NCBI GenBank assembly: GCA_005791535.1
Contig: SXWH01000058.1
Span: 1 to 61,881 of the forward strand
DNA: 61,881 nt
Reading direction: 5' to 3'
Source: Verrucomicrobiaceae bacterium
GTDB taxonomy: Bacteria; Verrucomicrobiota; Verrucomicrobiia; Chthoniobacterales; Chthoniobacteraceae
In this document: positions 26,477 to 34,938 of the stretch, piece by piece
Position numbering within the stretch: the first letter of the stretch is position 1
Layout: the number at the start of each line of letters is the position of its first letter
Program-made: the position numbers and the translations under genes
The notes under the pieces: model-generated
What the model was told of the DNA's origin: nothing
Seen by the model: the letters and a program-made list of their open reading frames with translations, nothing else
Database searches by the model: none

Positions 26477-27112
26477 TTATTTGACGGGCTGGAATTTGAA
26501 GCGCTCGTCGTAGCGTCCGCCGGCGTGGGCACGGCAGCATTTGAGGCACGCCGAGGCTTTGCGCAGGGGTTTCACACGGGCGAGTTCCTGGCCGCAGGCG
26601 GGGCATTTGTAAAAGTAGCGCTTCGCAGCAGTGCGCGTCGGCAGCGGGAGGTCGTGCGTGCGTTTTTCATCGCGCAGACCGAGGTCGCGGCAGGCTTTGC
26701 GCCATTCGGGGCCGTGTGGCGCGATGCGGCGTCTGCCGGCGCGCTCGTACGCGAGGAGGTGGGCGAGTTCGTGGCGCAGCGTACGGTCGATTTCCTCGGC
26801 GCCAAACTGCGCGAGCCGGGGGTTCAGGGTGATGAGCGATTTCTGCGGAAACGCCATCCCGGCGGTGCTGCGCATGCGGGCATTCCAGCGGACATCCACA
26901 AGGCCGGTGAGCCGTGGCGAGCCCGCCGTGAGGAGAAGCACGCGCGCCTGCTGGAGCAGCTCGCTTTCCTTCGGGAGATTCGGTCCGGGAGGATTGAGGC
27001 GGAGGTCGAAACGACGTTCGCGCGGGTTCGGAAGCGGCTTGGATACAGGCTTTGCGGGCTCCGCAGGCTTGGGAGCAGGAGAGAACAGGCGCTTTATAAA
27101 ATCGAACTCCAT
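26477..27112 (-). CDS. SprT-like zinc metalloprotein
   Basis: A SprT-family protein of about 211 residues. It has the HELAHLLAY zinc motif, a third ligand candidate in APHGPEW 15 residues later, and a C-terminal zinc-ribbon (CPACGQE and CLKCC). In eukaryotes the family (Spartan) degrades DNA-protein crosslinks; bacterial roles are poorly known. A Pro-rich N-terminal segment precedes the domain. Start is uncertain: the ATG at 27112 gives a compact protein and another at 27151 adds 13 residues. Convergent with the sulfatase. Confidence 0.82.
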   Translation of the reverse strand: MEFDFIKRLFSPAPKPAEPAKPVSKPLPNPRERRFDLRLNPPGPNLPKESELLQQARVLLLTAGSPRLTGLVDVRWNARMRSTAGMAFPQKSLITLNPRLAQFGAEEIDRTLRHELAHLLAYERAGRRRIAPHGPEWRKACRDLGLRDEKRTHDLPLPTRTAAKRYFYKCPACGQELARVKPLRKASACLKCCRAHAGGRYDERFKFQPVK

Positions 27113-27458
27113 CGCGCTGCGGAGGGTGGATCTTCCGGCCATTTTCCGCAAGCCGCGAAAGCTTTTGCCCGCAACGTGCCCTTTGGTCGTCGAAAGCCCG
27201 ATTTGGCGTGGTTAAAAAAGCGCACAGTCCTCGAAAGTGGCGTTTTTTATACACACCTTCACACCTCCCAAAACAACCTGGAACAACTATTTTCCTCTGT
27301 AAAACGCCTCGTGGCACGCAGCTGGCATGGCCGTTGCTAAGGGCGGCGTGTCAAAACGACGGTCAGCTTTACGACACGATGCCGCACCAAGTGGCAAAAA
27401 TCGGACAGCAGGACGCGACGGTTTGTCAAAAAACAATAACCTACATCAGGAAACACGC
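27113..27458. other. Intergenic region upstream of amt
   Basis: Spacer of about 345 bp between the divergent SprT-like and amt genes. It contains the sigma-54-type promoter described separately and a leader of about 120 bp. No NtrC-type dyad was clearly recognised. Confidence 0.5.
27312..27327 (+). promoter_or_regulatory. Sigma-54-type promoter of amt-glnK
   Basis: TGGCACGCAGCTGGCA matches the -24/-12 consensus TGGCACRNNNNTTGCW at every fixed position but one (G for the second T of TTGC). The invariant GG and GC doublets are correctly spaced. The predicted transcript starts near 27338, about 120 bp before the amt ATG. Nitrogen-controlled sigma-54 expression is well known for amt/glnK pairs elsewhere. 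Confidence 0.7.
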
Positions 27459-29039
27459 ATGAAACTAATTCGAACCGTAACAAACCTCGCCGTGGCAGCC
27501 GCCATGATGCTGGGATTTGGCACAGCATCCCTTTCCGCGCAGGATGCCGCGCCCGCCACACCGCCCGCGGCAACTGAGACCGCGAAGCCAGCCGAGCCGG
27601 CCAAGCCAGCCGAGCCGGCCAAGCCTGCCGAACCAGCTCCTCCGAAGGCCGAGGAAAAGAAAGAGCCCACCACCGACGACAAGGTGGCGGACATCATGCA
27701 GTATTTTAACAACCTCGCGCCCACCGGTCCGCTGAAGGACATCGCGGGTCCCGGCCACAACGGCTTCCTGATGATTTGCGCCGCGCTGGTGCTCTTCATG
27801 ACGCTTCCCGGTCTGGCCCTCTTCTACGGCGGCCTCGTTCGCTCGAAGAACGTCCTTTCCATCTGCGGTCAATGCCTCGGTATCGCAGGCCTCGTCACCA
27901 TCCTGTGGTGGGTCTGCGGTTACTCGTTCGTCTTCGGCGCGAACTTCAACAGCCCCGTCCTTGGCGGCACTGAGTTCCTGTTCCTGAAAGACGTGGGCGC
28001 CGCGCCAAATACGACCTACGCCGGCTGGCCGTCGCAGAGCGTCTTCGCGATGTATCAGCTCATGTTCGCCATCATCACGCCTGCGCTCATCATCGGCGCA
28101 GTCGCCGAGCGCATGAAATTCTGGGCTGTGATGCTCTTCGTCACCATCTGGATGTTCGCAGTCTATTTCCCAATGGCCCACATGGTCTGGGGCGGCACCG
28201 GTCTCATGAACGGCGTCTGGAACGCCGACGCAAAGGTCACCGCAATCGACTTCGCAGGCGGCACCGTGGTTCACATGACCTCCGGATGGAGCGCCCTCGT
28301 CCTCTGCCTCATGCTCGGCAAAAGGCACGGCTTTGGAAAAGACAAGATGTCCCCGCACTCGATGGTGCTCTGCATGGTCGGCACCGGAATGCTCTGGGTC
28401 GGCTGGTATGGATTCAATGCAGGCTCCGCGCTCGCCGCTGACGGCGTCGCCGCCCAGGCCTTCATGACCACCACGCTCGCAGCCGGCACCGCCGGGTTCG
28501 TGTGGGCCTGCGCTGAAGCACTCTTCCGCGGCAAGCCTTCCATCCTCGGCTTCTGCTCGGGAATCGTCGCCGGCCTCGTGGTCATCACCCCTGCCTGCGG
28601 CTTCGTCACCGCAAACGGCGCGATGATCATCGGCGTCCTGGCTGGAATCGTCCCCTTCATCTTCGTGATGATTCTGAAGGCCAAGTTCGGCTACGACGAC
28701 GCGCTCGACACCTTCGGCGTCCACGCCGTCGGCGGAACGCTCGGTGCCATCCTGACCGCCTTCCTCGCGACCGACAAAGTGAACGCGAACCTCGCTCTCG
28801 CCGACTACGCCGGCAAGAACGGCCTCGCCAAGAAAGTCGGCGACGCATTCACGCTCGATTCCAGCGCGCTCATCAGCGGCCAGTTCAAAGCCATCGCCAT
28901 CACGCTCGTCCTGAGCATCGTGGCAACCATCGTAATTACCTTAATAGTGAAAGCCATCGTAGGCCTCCGTCCCGATACGGAGTCCGAAGTCGCCGGTCTG
29001 GACATTACCGACCACGGCGAGGAGGGCTACGAGCACTAA
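27459..29039 (+). CDS. amt: Ammonium transporter Amt
   Basis: A 526-residue Amt channel. It has a signal peptide (about 1-24, ending SLSAQ), a low-complexity region of repeated AKPAEP units (about 40-60) and about 11 membrane helices from about 102 on. The pore twin-histidine sites are in VVHMTSGWSALV and FGVHAVGGTLGAI. It imports ammonium at low concentration and is gated by PII protein. I chose the ATG at 27459 because it follows CAGGAAAC and gives the signal peptide; a frame from 27327 would start at the promoter itself. Followed by glnK, the usual pairing. Confidence 0.94.
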   Translation: MKLIRTVTNLAVAAAMMLGFGTASLSAQDAAPATPPAATETAKPAEPAKPAEPAKPAEPAPPKAEEKKEPTTDDKVADIMQYFNNLAPTGPLKDIAGPGHNGFLMICAALVLFMTLPGLALFYGGLVRSKNVLSICGQCLGIAGLVTILWWVCGYSFVFGANFNSPVLGGTEFLFLKDVGAAPNTTYAGWPSQSVFAMYQLMFAIITPALIIGAVAERMKFWAVMLFVTIWMFAVYFPMAHMVWGGTGLMNGVWNADAKVTAIDFAGGTVVHMTSGWSALVLCLMLGKRHGFGKDKMSPHSMVLCMVGTGMLWVGWYGFNAGSALAADGVAAQAFMTTTLAAGTAGFVWACAEALFRGKPSILGFCSGIVAGLVVITPACGFVTANGAMIIGVLAGIVPFIFVMILKAKFGYDDALDTFGVHAVGGTLGAILTAFLATDKVNANLALADYAGKNGLAKKVGDAFTLDSSALISGQFKAIAITLVLSIVATIVITLIVKAIVGLRPDTESEVAGLDITDHGEEGYEH

Positions 29040-29477
<438 letters not shown>

Positions 29478-29565
29478 CAAAACTTACGGGCGTCCAGCGA
29501 GGCGCCCGGCCAAATACATAGGACGTAAGGCCGTGCAGTGACGCGGCCACGGGAGGAGAGAGAGG

Positions 29566-29604
29566 CGCCGGTTTTCCGAAAGGGAAACCGGCGTTCTTCT
29601 TTTC
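29566..29604 (+). terminator. Rho-independent terminator after glnK
   Basis: A 12-bp stem (CGCCGGTTTTCC pairing with GGGAAACCGGCG, one T-G pair) closed by a stable GAAA tetraloop at 29578-29581 and followed by TTCTTCTTTT. It ends the amt-glnK unit. Confidence 0.85.
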
Positions 29605-29675
29605 CAAAAACCACGCCCCTCGCCGGACAGCGCAGCCCTTGCCGGGAATGGCTGGGGCTGTTAGTAAAAAGCACC

Positions 29676-30428
29676 ATGCTTCCCGAAAAACCCGCCACCG
29701 AGCCGCGCCGCAAATGGCATTTGCTGCGATGGACGTTTGTCGTGTTTGCGATCGTCGTCGGGTGGGGCGGATGGAGGCATTATGACTTCCGGCAGGCGGT
29801 GAAGGAGGCGGAGGAGCGCGGGTGGGAGTTTACCTACAATGACCCCGTCGTGATGATTCGTGCGGACTGGCGAGCCGCATTTCGCAAAGGGACGTGGAAC
29901 GGCACGAGACGGGATCTGTTCATTCGCACTGGCGCGGTTTCAGAGCGCGACTTCGACATGGTTCGGCGGCTTAAGCCAAAACAACTGCTAAGCTACCCTA
30001 GATTTCCATGGCGCGATTTGTCCCAGATCGAGGGCCTCTCGAATTTGACCGGGCTTGGGCTTGGCGACTGTCCAACTCTGACCGATATCGATGCGCTCAA
30101 GGACATGAAGAAGCTCACTGGGCTCGGGATCGTTGGCTCCCCCGTCCTCGCGAATATCGATGCGCTTAAGGAACTCAAAGGCCTGACGAGCTTGGGCCTC
30201 GAGCGGTGCCCCGCGCTCACAAATGTGGATGCGTTGCGGGAACTCAAGGCACTGAAATTCCTCATGGTTTCTGAATGCACCGGGCTTGAGAACGTGGACG
30301 GGCTTCACGGGCTCACAGGCTTGGAGAGACTCGATCTTCGTGGCTGCACCGAGCTCACAAGGGAAGCGGTGGATGCGGTAAAAGCGGCGCTCCCGAAGAC
30401 CGAAGTCTTCAGCAATTTCGATAAATGA
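29676..30428 (+). CDS. Membrane-anchored leucine-rich-repeat protein
   Basis: A 250-residue protein with one N-terminal membrane helix (about 15-34). The C-terminal half has about five LRR-like units of 23-24 residues (LTGLGLGDCPTLTDIDALKD, then similar). The repeats carry a cysteine in the CP/CT position, as in LRR proteins of the CC type. It is probably a surface or periplasmic binding protein. The ATG at 29676 lies after the terminator; the frame opens earlier at 29538 across the terminator, which is rejected. Confidence 0.75.
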   Translation: MLPEKPATEPRRKWHLLRWTFVVFAIVVGWGGWRHYDFRQAVKEAEERGWEFTYNDPVVMIRADWRAAFRKGTWNGTRRDLFIRTGAVSERDFDMVRRLKPKQLLSYPRFPWRDLSQIEGLSNLTGLGLGDCPTLTDIDALKDMKKLTGLGIVGSPVLANIDALKELKGLTSLGLERCPALTNVDALRELKALKFLMVSECTGLENVDGLHGLTGLERLDLRGCTELTREAVDAVKAALPKTEVFSNFDK

Positions 30429-30464
30429 CCCGCCGGGCCTCCGGAGGGCGGGGGGGCGGTTATT

Positions 30465-30561
30465 GGAGCGGCGACATTCCTGTCGCCGACAGCGTGCCAT
30501 GCTCGAAAATCTGCGCTTTCAGGCTTCGGAGCGCTTTCGGCGACAGGAATGTCGCCGCTCC
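30465..30561. repeat. REP-like inverted pair of 25-bp arms
   Basis: Two 25-bp arms (30465-30489 and 30537-30561) are perfect inverted copies, separated by 47 bp. Each arm has an inner palindrome, GGCGACA-TTCC-TGTCGCC or its complement. This resembles a bacterial interspersed mosaic element made of two REP units. A GC-rich dyad immediately precedes it at 30429-30460. Confidence 0.8.
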
Positions 30562-30673
30562 TGCGCCCTGCGCGACAAGTCGATTGCGTGACGGCTGTGA
30601 CAAGTCGCAGCAGTCCACGGGCGCGTTCGCGCCGGCGTTGCGCGGTGCGGATTTCGTGATAGGAACGGCGGCG

Positions 30674-31366
30674 ATGAAATTCGCCACGCTATTCCTCGCC
30701 CTGACATTCACCGCACCGCTTTTCGCAGCAGATAATGAGCTTTCCGCCGAGGAGAAGGCCGCGGGCTGGAAGCTGCTTTTCGATGGCAAGTCGACGGCGG
30801 GCTGGACGGGAATCGGGAAGCAGGAGTTCCCCGCGAAAGGCTGGGTGGTGGCCGATGGCGCGCTGAAGCACGAGGCGAAGGGCGGCGGCGGGGATATCGT
30901 GACGACGGAGAGTTTCGAGAATTTCGAGCTGGTGTGGGACTGGAAGGTCGCGCCGGTGGGGAACAGCGGGATCAAATACAATCTGCCCGACAAGACGAAG
31001 GGGCTCGGTTTCGAATACCAAATGCTGGACGACGAGAAGCATCCCGATGGCGTGAAGGGCGGACGTTTGCACCAGACGGCGGGGCTTTATGATTTGATCG
31101 AGCCGGCGGCGGACAAGAAGACGAAGCCGGTCGGCGAATGGAACACGAGCCGCATCGTGGTGAACGGGGCGAAGGTGGAGCATTGGTTGAACGGGGCGAA
31201 GACGCTGGAATTTGAGATGTCGTCGGTGGACATGAAGGAGCGCATCGCGAAGTCGAAATACAAAAACGCGCGCGGGTTCGGGGAGAAGACGGCGTCGCCG
31301 ATTTTGATCCAGGACCACGGCGACGAGGTGAGCGTGAAGAATATGAAGCTGCGGGCCATCAAGTGA
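30674..31366 (+). CDS. Exported DUF1080 (3-keto-disaccharide hydrolase-type) protein
   Basis: A 230-residue secreted protein with a signal peptide (about 1-19, ending LFAAD) and one DUF1080 beta-sandwich domain (WKLLFDGKSTAGW, NSGIKYNLP, GEWNTSRIVVNG). The family is a concanavalin-like fold abundant in Planctomycetes and Verrucomicrobia and linked to sugar breakdown. The start was placed at the signal peptide; the frame is open further upstream through the REP-like element. Substrate unknown. Confidence 0.85.
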   Translation: MKFATLFLALTFTAPLFAADNELSAEEKAAGWKLLFDGKSTAGWTGIGKQEFPAKGWVVADGALKHEAKGGGGDIVTTESFENFELVWDWKVAPVGNSGIKYNLPDKTKGLGFEYQMLDDEKHPDGVKGGRLHQTAGLYDLIEPAADKKTKPVGEWNTSRIVVNGAKVEHWLNGAKTLEFEMSSVDMKERIAKSKYKNARGFGEKTASPILIQDHGDEVSVKNMKLRAIK

Positions 31367-31372
31367 CGCAGG

Positions 31373-31693
31373 ATGCTGGACGAGAATCTTCGCGACTGGA
31401 TGTCTGCGGACCTCGCAGACATCGCGCGGACGGGGATGCCGTTCGGCAAATACGGCCCGGAGCATTATCCGCCGCGCGGGGTGCCGCTGTATGACCTGCC
31501 GGTGGAGTATCTGGCGTGGTTCGACCGCAAGGGCTTCCCGAAAGGGCGGCTCGGCGAGTTGCTGAAGATCGTGCATCAACTGAAGGTGGACGGTTGCGAC
31601 GAGGTGTTCGACAGCATCCGCCAGCAGCGCGGCGGCCGCACCTCCCTGCGCCCCGAGCGCATCCCGCTGCGAAGGAAATGGAAGGATGATTGA
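31373..31693 (+). CDS. DUF3820 family protein
   Basis: A 106-residue soluble protein. The segment MPFGKYGPEHYPPRGVPLYD followed by LPVEYLAWF matches DUF3820, a small family of unclear function sometimes annotated as a putative virulence factor. No signal peptide. It starts 6 bp after the DUF1080 gene, so the two may be co-transcribed. Confidence 0.75.
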   Translation: MLDENLRDWMSADLADIARTGMPFGKYGPEHYPPRGVPLYDLPVEYLAWFDRKGFPKGRLGELLKIVHQLKVDGCDEVFDSIRQQRGGRTSLRPERIPLRRKWKDD

Positions 31694-31717
31694 AGGACGA
31701 AGGGCGGTGTGGCGGGG

Positions 31718-32218
31718 TCAGTGAATCACGCGGATCCGGTTGCCTTTGTTCGTCGGGGGTTGCTTTCCATCGGGGCCGTTGTGTTGTTTGTTGACTGGGA
31801 TCGGCGGAGCGGAGCCACTGGCTTTCAACGCGTTTTCGTTGAAGCCGATTTGTTCCTCGATGCCGTCTTTTGCGAGCGTCACCTTGCTTTTTCCAAATGT
31901 GTCGGACCAGGCGATATGCCGGACCGTGATTCCGTCGGGACCGGGCGCGTCGCCCCAAAGGCGGATCGGCGATGATTCCTCGCCGAGTCGGATGAGGGTG
32001 ACGTACTCGCGGCCATCCGCACGCCCGAGGCCGACGACATACATGTTCGCGGTGAAGCGTGTTTTCGGCGCGGTGTTTTCGGTAACGGCGGGAGTGGCGA
32101 GGACAAATGGGGAGTTCGCGCGGGTTTGGTCGTAGCGCGTTTTTGTGAATGGCTGGGGCACGACGGGATTGGTCGCGAGGGCGGTGCTGGCGAGGGCGAG
32201 GAAGGCGATCACTTTCAT
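31718..32218 (-). CDS. Exported protein of unknown function
   Basis: A 166-residue protein with a signal peptide (about 1-15, LALASTALA). The rest is beta-rich and polar with no recognised motif; the C-terminus is Asn/Lys-rich. The start at 32218 was chosen for the signal peptide; upstream codons of the same frame lie opposite the next gene. Divergent from the metallopeptidase gene with a 100-bp spacer. Confidence 0.6.
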   Translation of the reverse strand: MKVIAFLALASTALATNPVVPQPFTKTRYDQTRANSPFVLATPAVTENTAPKTRFTANMYVVGLGRADGREYVTLIRLGEESSPIRLWGDAPGPDGITVRHIAWSDTFGKSKVTLAKDGIEEQIGFNENALKASGSAPPIPVNKQHNGPDGKQPPTNKGNRIRVIH

Positions 32219-32318
32219 AAGGGACTGAGACCTGCGGACGCGGCGGACGTTCAATATTCGCGTGCATCGGCGAGGGGCGGGCTTGTGAAGCGGCCGCGCT
32301 TCCGGCAGGGTGCGGGGC

Positions 32319-33449
32319 ATGAAACTCATCGCATTGTCGGCGCTCGTTGCGCTCCAAACGCTCGTGGCGGAGGAACCGCGCCCGAAGCTGCAGATCATCA
32401 ATGGCAGCAAGCAGACCGTGCAGGTCTTCTGGTTGAAATCCGACACCGAACGCGTGCCAAACGGCAGCGTGCGTCCGGGCCGCGACACGACGATCACGAC
32501 GACGCTCGGGCACAAATTCGCGCTGGTGGGCGCGGACGATAAAAAGGAAATCGTGGCGACGAGTACGGTGCCGGTGCAGGGCGTGCGCTTCGATCCGCCG
32601 GATCCGGCCGGCATCCCGGCATTTTACACGCAACGCACGAGCGCGGGCGGTTTCCCAATCGTGGCATCGGCGAAGGTGAATCCGTATGCGCTGAAGGAGG
32701 CCGCGCATTTGATCGACATGATGCTCGCCAGACGGCCCGACGTGCGGAAGGCGATGGTGGCGAGCGGCGCCCGGCTTTGCATCATGGCGCATGATGAATA
32801 CACGACCGATTTGCCGGAGTTCGCACGGCTGGGCCTGCCGGAGGATTCGCAGTATCCGGGGGTGTCGGTGAAGGATTTCTGGGATGCGCGGGCGCGCGGG
32901 CTGGGCGGAAGCGAGCACGATCCGTTTTGCAGTTGCGGCGAGGAGAATCTGCTCGGCTACAAGGGCGACCCGTATTCCACGGAGAACATTCTCATCCACG
33001 AGTTCGCGCACAATCTGCACCTGCGCGGGATGAACAATGTCGATCCTACTTTTGATGGTCGCGTTCGCGCGGCTTACGACTCGGCGATGAAGGCGGGGCT
33101 TTGGAAGGGCAAGTACGCGAGCGTGAATCACCACGAGTATTTTGCGGAGGGCGTGCAGTCGTGGTTCGACGACAACCGCGAGAATGACCACGACCACAAT
33201 CATGTGAACACGCGTGCGGAGTTGATCGAATACGACCCGGGACTTGCCGCCGTCTGCCGCGAGGTATTCGGTGACACTGAGCTGAAATACACAAAGCCCG
33301 CGACGCGCCTGACCGGGCACATGGAAGGCTACGATCCCTCGAAAGCCCCCGTGTTCACGTGGCCGGAGCGGACGCAGCTTGCGAAGCGGAAAATCCGCGA
33401 ATCCGCGGAGCAACGCGGAAAGGAAAAGGCCGCGCCGCCGCCGAAATAG
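32319..33449 (+). CDS. Exported VHL-beta-like domain fused to zinc metallopeptidase
   Basis: A 376-residue secreted protein with a signal peptide at about 1-17. Residues about 22-70 resemble the beta domain of the von Hippel-Lindau protein: INGSKQTVQVFWLKSD, then PGRDTTITTTLGHKFALV (pattern N-x-S ... V-x-W-L-x-x-D ... P-G ... I-x-T ... G-H). The C-terminal part is a gluzincin-like peptidase with ILIHEFAHNLHLRG and a downstream glutamate in EYFAEGVQSWFD. A CSCGEENLLGY motif precedes the zinc site. It probably acts on extracellular protein or peptide. The VHL relation is by eye. Confidence 0.75.
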   Translation: MKLIALSALVALQTLVAEEPRPKLQIINGSKQTVQVFWLKSDTERVPNGSVRPGRDTTITTTLGHKFALVGADDKKEIVATSTVPVQGVRFDPPDPAGIPAFYTQRTSAGGFPIVASAKVNPYALKEAAHLIDMMLARRPDVRKAMVASGARLCIMAHDEYTTDLPEFARLGLPEDSQYPGVSVKDFWDARARGLGGSEHDPFCSCGEENLLGYKGDPYSTENILIHEFAHNLHLRGMNNVDPTFDGRVRAAYDSAMKAGLWKGKYASVNHHEYFAEGVQSWFDDNRENDHDHNHVNTRAELIEYDPGLAAVCREVFGDTELKYTKPATRLTGHMEGYDPSKAPVFTWPERTQLAKRKIRESAEQRGKEKAAPPPK

Positions 33450-33500
33450 CGGCAACAAAATCATTTCGCCAAAGCGGTGCGGCGCGCTAAATATCCGCGC

Positions 33501-34934
33501 ATGCGTTGCTCCATTCTTCTCTCCGCACTCGCCGTCTCCGCCCTTGCCCTGGACGCCGTCAAACTTCCGCTCGGTGGTGGCGCGGAGATGGAAATGGTGC
33601 GCATTGCTCCGGGCGCGTTCCGGCTCGGCGAGGCGCCGGATGCGGTGCACGATGTCACGATCACGAAGCCTTTGCTGATCGGGAAACATCCCGTCACGCG
33701 CGGCCAGTTCGCGCGCTTTGTGGCGGCGACAAATTATCGCACGGAATCGGAGAAGGGCGTGTCGGGCGGCTTCGGCTGGGAGGGCGGAAAGCTCGTGCAG
33801 AAGAAGGAATACACGTGGAGGAATCCCGGCTTTCCGCAGACGGATGAGCATCCGGTGGTGATGGTGGATTTCGCGGATGCGAAGGCATTTTGCGCATGGA
33901 TGTCGCGCCAGACGGGGCGGTCAATCGTGCTGCCGACCGAGGCGCAGTGGGAGTTCGCGGCGCGAGGCAACGGAAGCGCGGGCGAAGCGTGGACGGCGGT
34001 AAATTCACCGGGCGGAACGCAGCCGGTCGGGCGCAACAAGGCAAATGGCTACGGACTACACGACATGCTCGGGAACGCGTGGGAATGGTGCGAGGACTGG
34101 TTCGCGCCCTACCAGCCAGCGCCCGCGGTCGATCCTGTGCAGACAAATGCGAACCTCTCGGACAAACCACGGCGCGTGTTGCGCGGCGGAGCGTTCAGCC
34201 GGCCGGCTGCCGATGCCGGCGTGGCGCGGCGCTATCGCAATGACCCCGGAAGCCGGAATGCTGACAACGGTTTCCGTGTGGTCGCGCTCGACGCGCCCGT
34301 AGTTCCCGCGGCTCCGAAGCCTGCCGCGCCGCCGGTGAACCTCGAACAGCCCGCGCAACCGGCGCAGGCGGCGGCCGAAGTTCCGGGCCGGATTTCCCCC
34401 GCGGCGCCCGCAGAGATTCACTACGATCACGAACCCGCCGCTCCCAAATCGTCCGGCGGTGGCTGGATAATTTATGCGTTTGTCGCAGCGGCAGCGCTTG
34501 TTGTGTGGAAACTCATCAAGAGCATCCTGAACGGCTCGCGCGCGCAGCCCTTGAGGATGCCCGATCCTTCACCGGCGTCGGCTCCCGATGTTCCCGCGGG
34601 CAGCGGGTTTTCAGTGCGTGTTGTGCAGGATGGATTCTGGATTCGCGGTTCCGTCGCGCTGGGAACGCGACTGCAAGTGCGGTGGACGGGTTCGACGGGA
34701 ACGCACTCGCGGACCATCGACTACCGGCCCGGAAGGGACGGACAGTTTGTCTTCACGAGCGACCAGCCGTCGAATGTCGCGGTGTCTGTCGTCGGTGACG
34801 ATTTCGGCGACGGCAGTTCGACGGATGCGCGGACCATTGGGAACTTCGGTGGAATGATGATGAACAATGATCCGGAGCCGCCGTCGAGGCCGCGCCGGAG
34901 CAGCGGATTCAGCGGTCATCCGTCGGCGTACTGA
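33501..34934 (+). CDS. SUMF1/FGE-fold protein with membrane segment
   Basis: A 477-residue protein. Signal peptide about 1-16, then a formylglycine-generating-enzyme-fold domain (about 20-270: GKHPVTRGQFARFV, LPTEAQWEFAARG, DMLGNAWEWCEDW, RRVLRGGAFSRP, NGFRVVAL). A Pro/Ala-rich linker is followed by a membrane helix at about 318-338 and a C-terminal beta-rich domain. The two catalytic cysteines of true FGE, expected around the RGGAF to GFR segment, are absent, so it is not the sulfatase maturase. A binding or structural role is likely. Confidence 0.8.
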   Translation: MRCSILLSALAVSALALDAVKLPLGGGAEMEMVRIAPGAFRLGEAPDAVHDVTITKPLLIGKHPVTRGQFARFVAATNYRTESEKGVSGGFGWEGGKLVQKKEYTWRNPGFPQTDEHPVVMVDFADAKAFCAWMSRQTGRSIVLPTEAQWEFAARGNGSAGEAWTAVNSPGGTQPVGRNKANGYGLHDMLGNAWEWCEDWFAPYQPAPAVDPVQTNANLSDKPRRVLRGGAFSRPAADAGVARRYRNDPGSRNADNGFRVVALDAPVVPAAPKPAAPPVNLEQPAQPAQAAAEVPGRISPAAPAEIHYDHEPAAPKSSGGGWIIYAFVAAAALVVWKLIKSILNGSRAQPLRMPDPSPASAPDVPAGSGFSVRVVQDGFWIRGSVALGTRLQVRWTGSTGTHSRTIDYRPGRDGQFVFTSDQPSNVAVSVVGDDFGDGSSTDARTIGNFGGMMMNNDPEPPSRPRRSSGFSGHPSAY

Positions 34935-34938
34935 GTCC

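Noticed and set aside
30429-30460. Terminator after the LRR gene
   Set aside because: GC-rich dyad (CCCGCC/GGCGGG) followed by G-rich sequence, not T residues.
31359-33851. Very long minus-strand open frame (about 830 codons)
   Set aside because: It lies opposite a metallopeptidase and SUMF1-fold genes with clear motifs. Its translation is Arg/His-rich with no domain signal.
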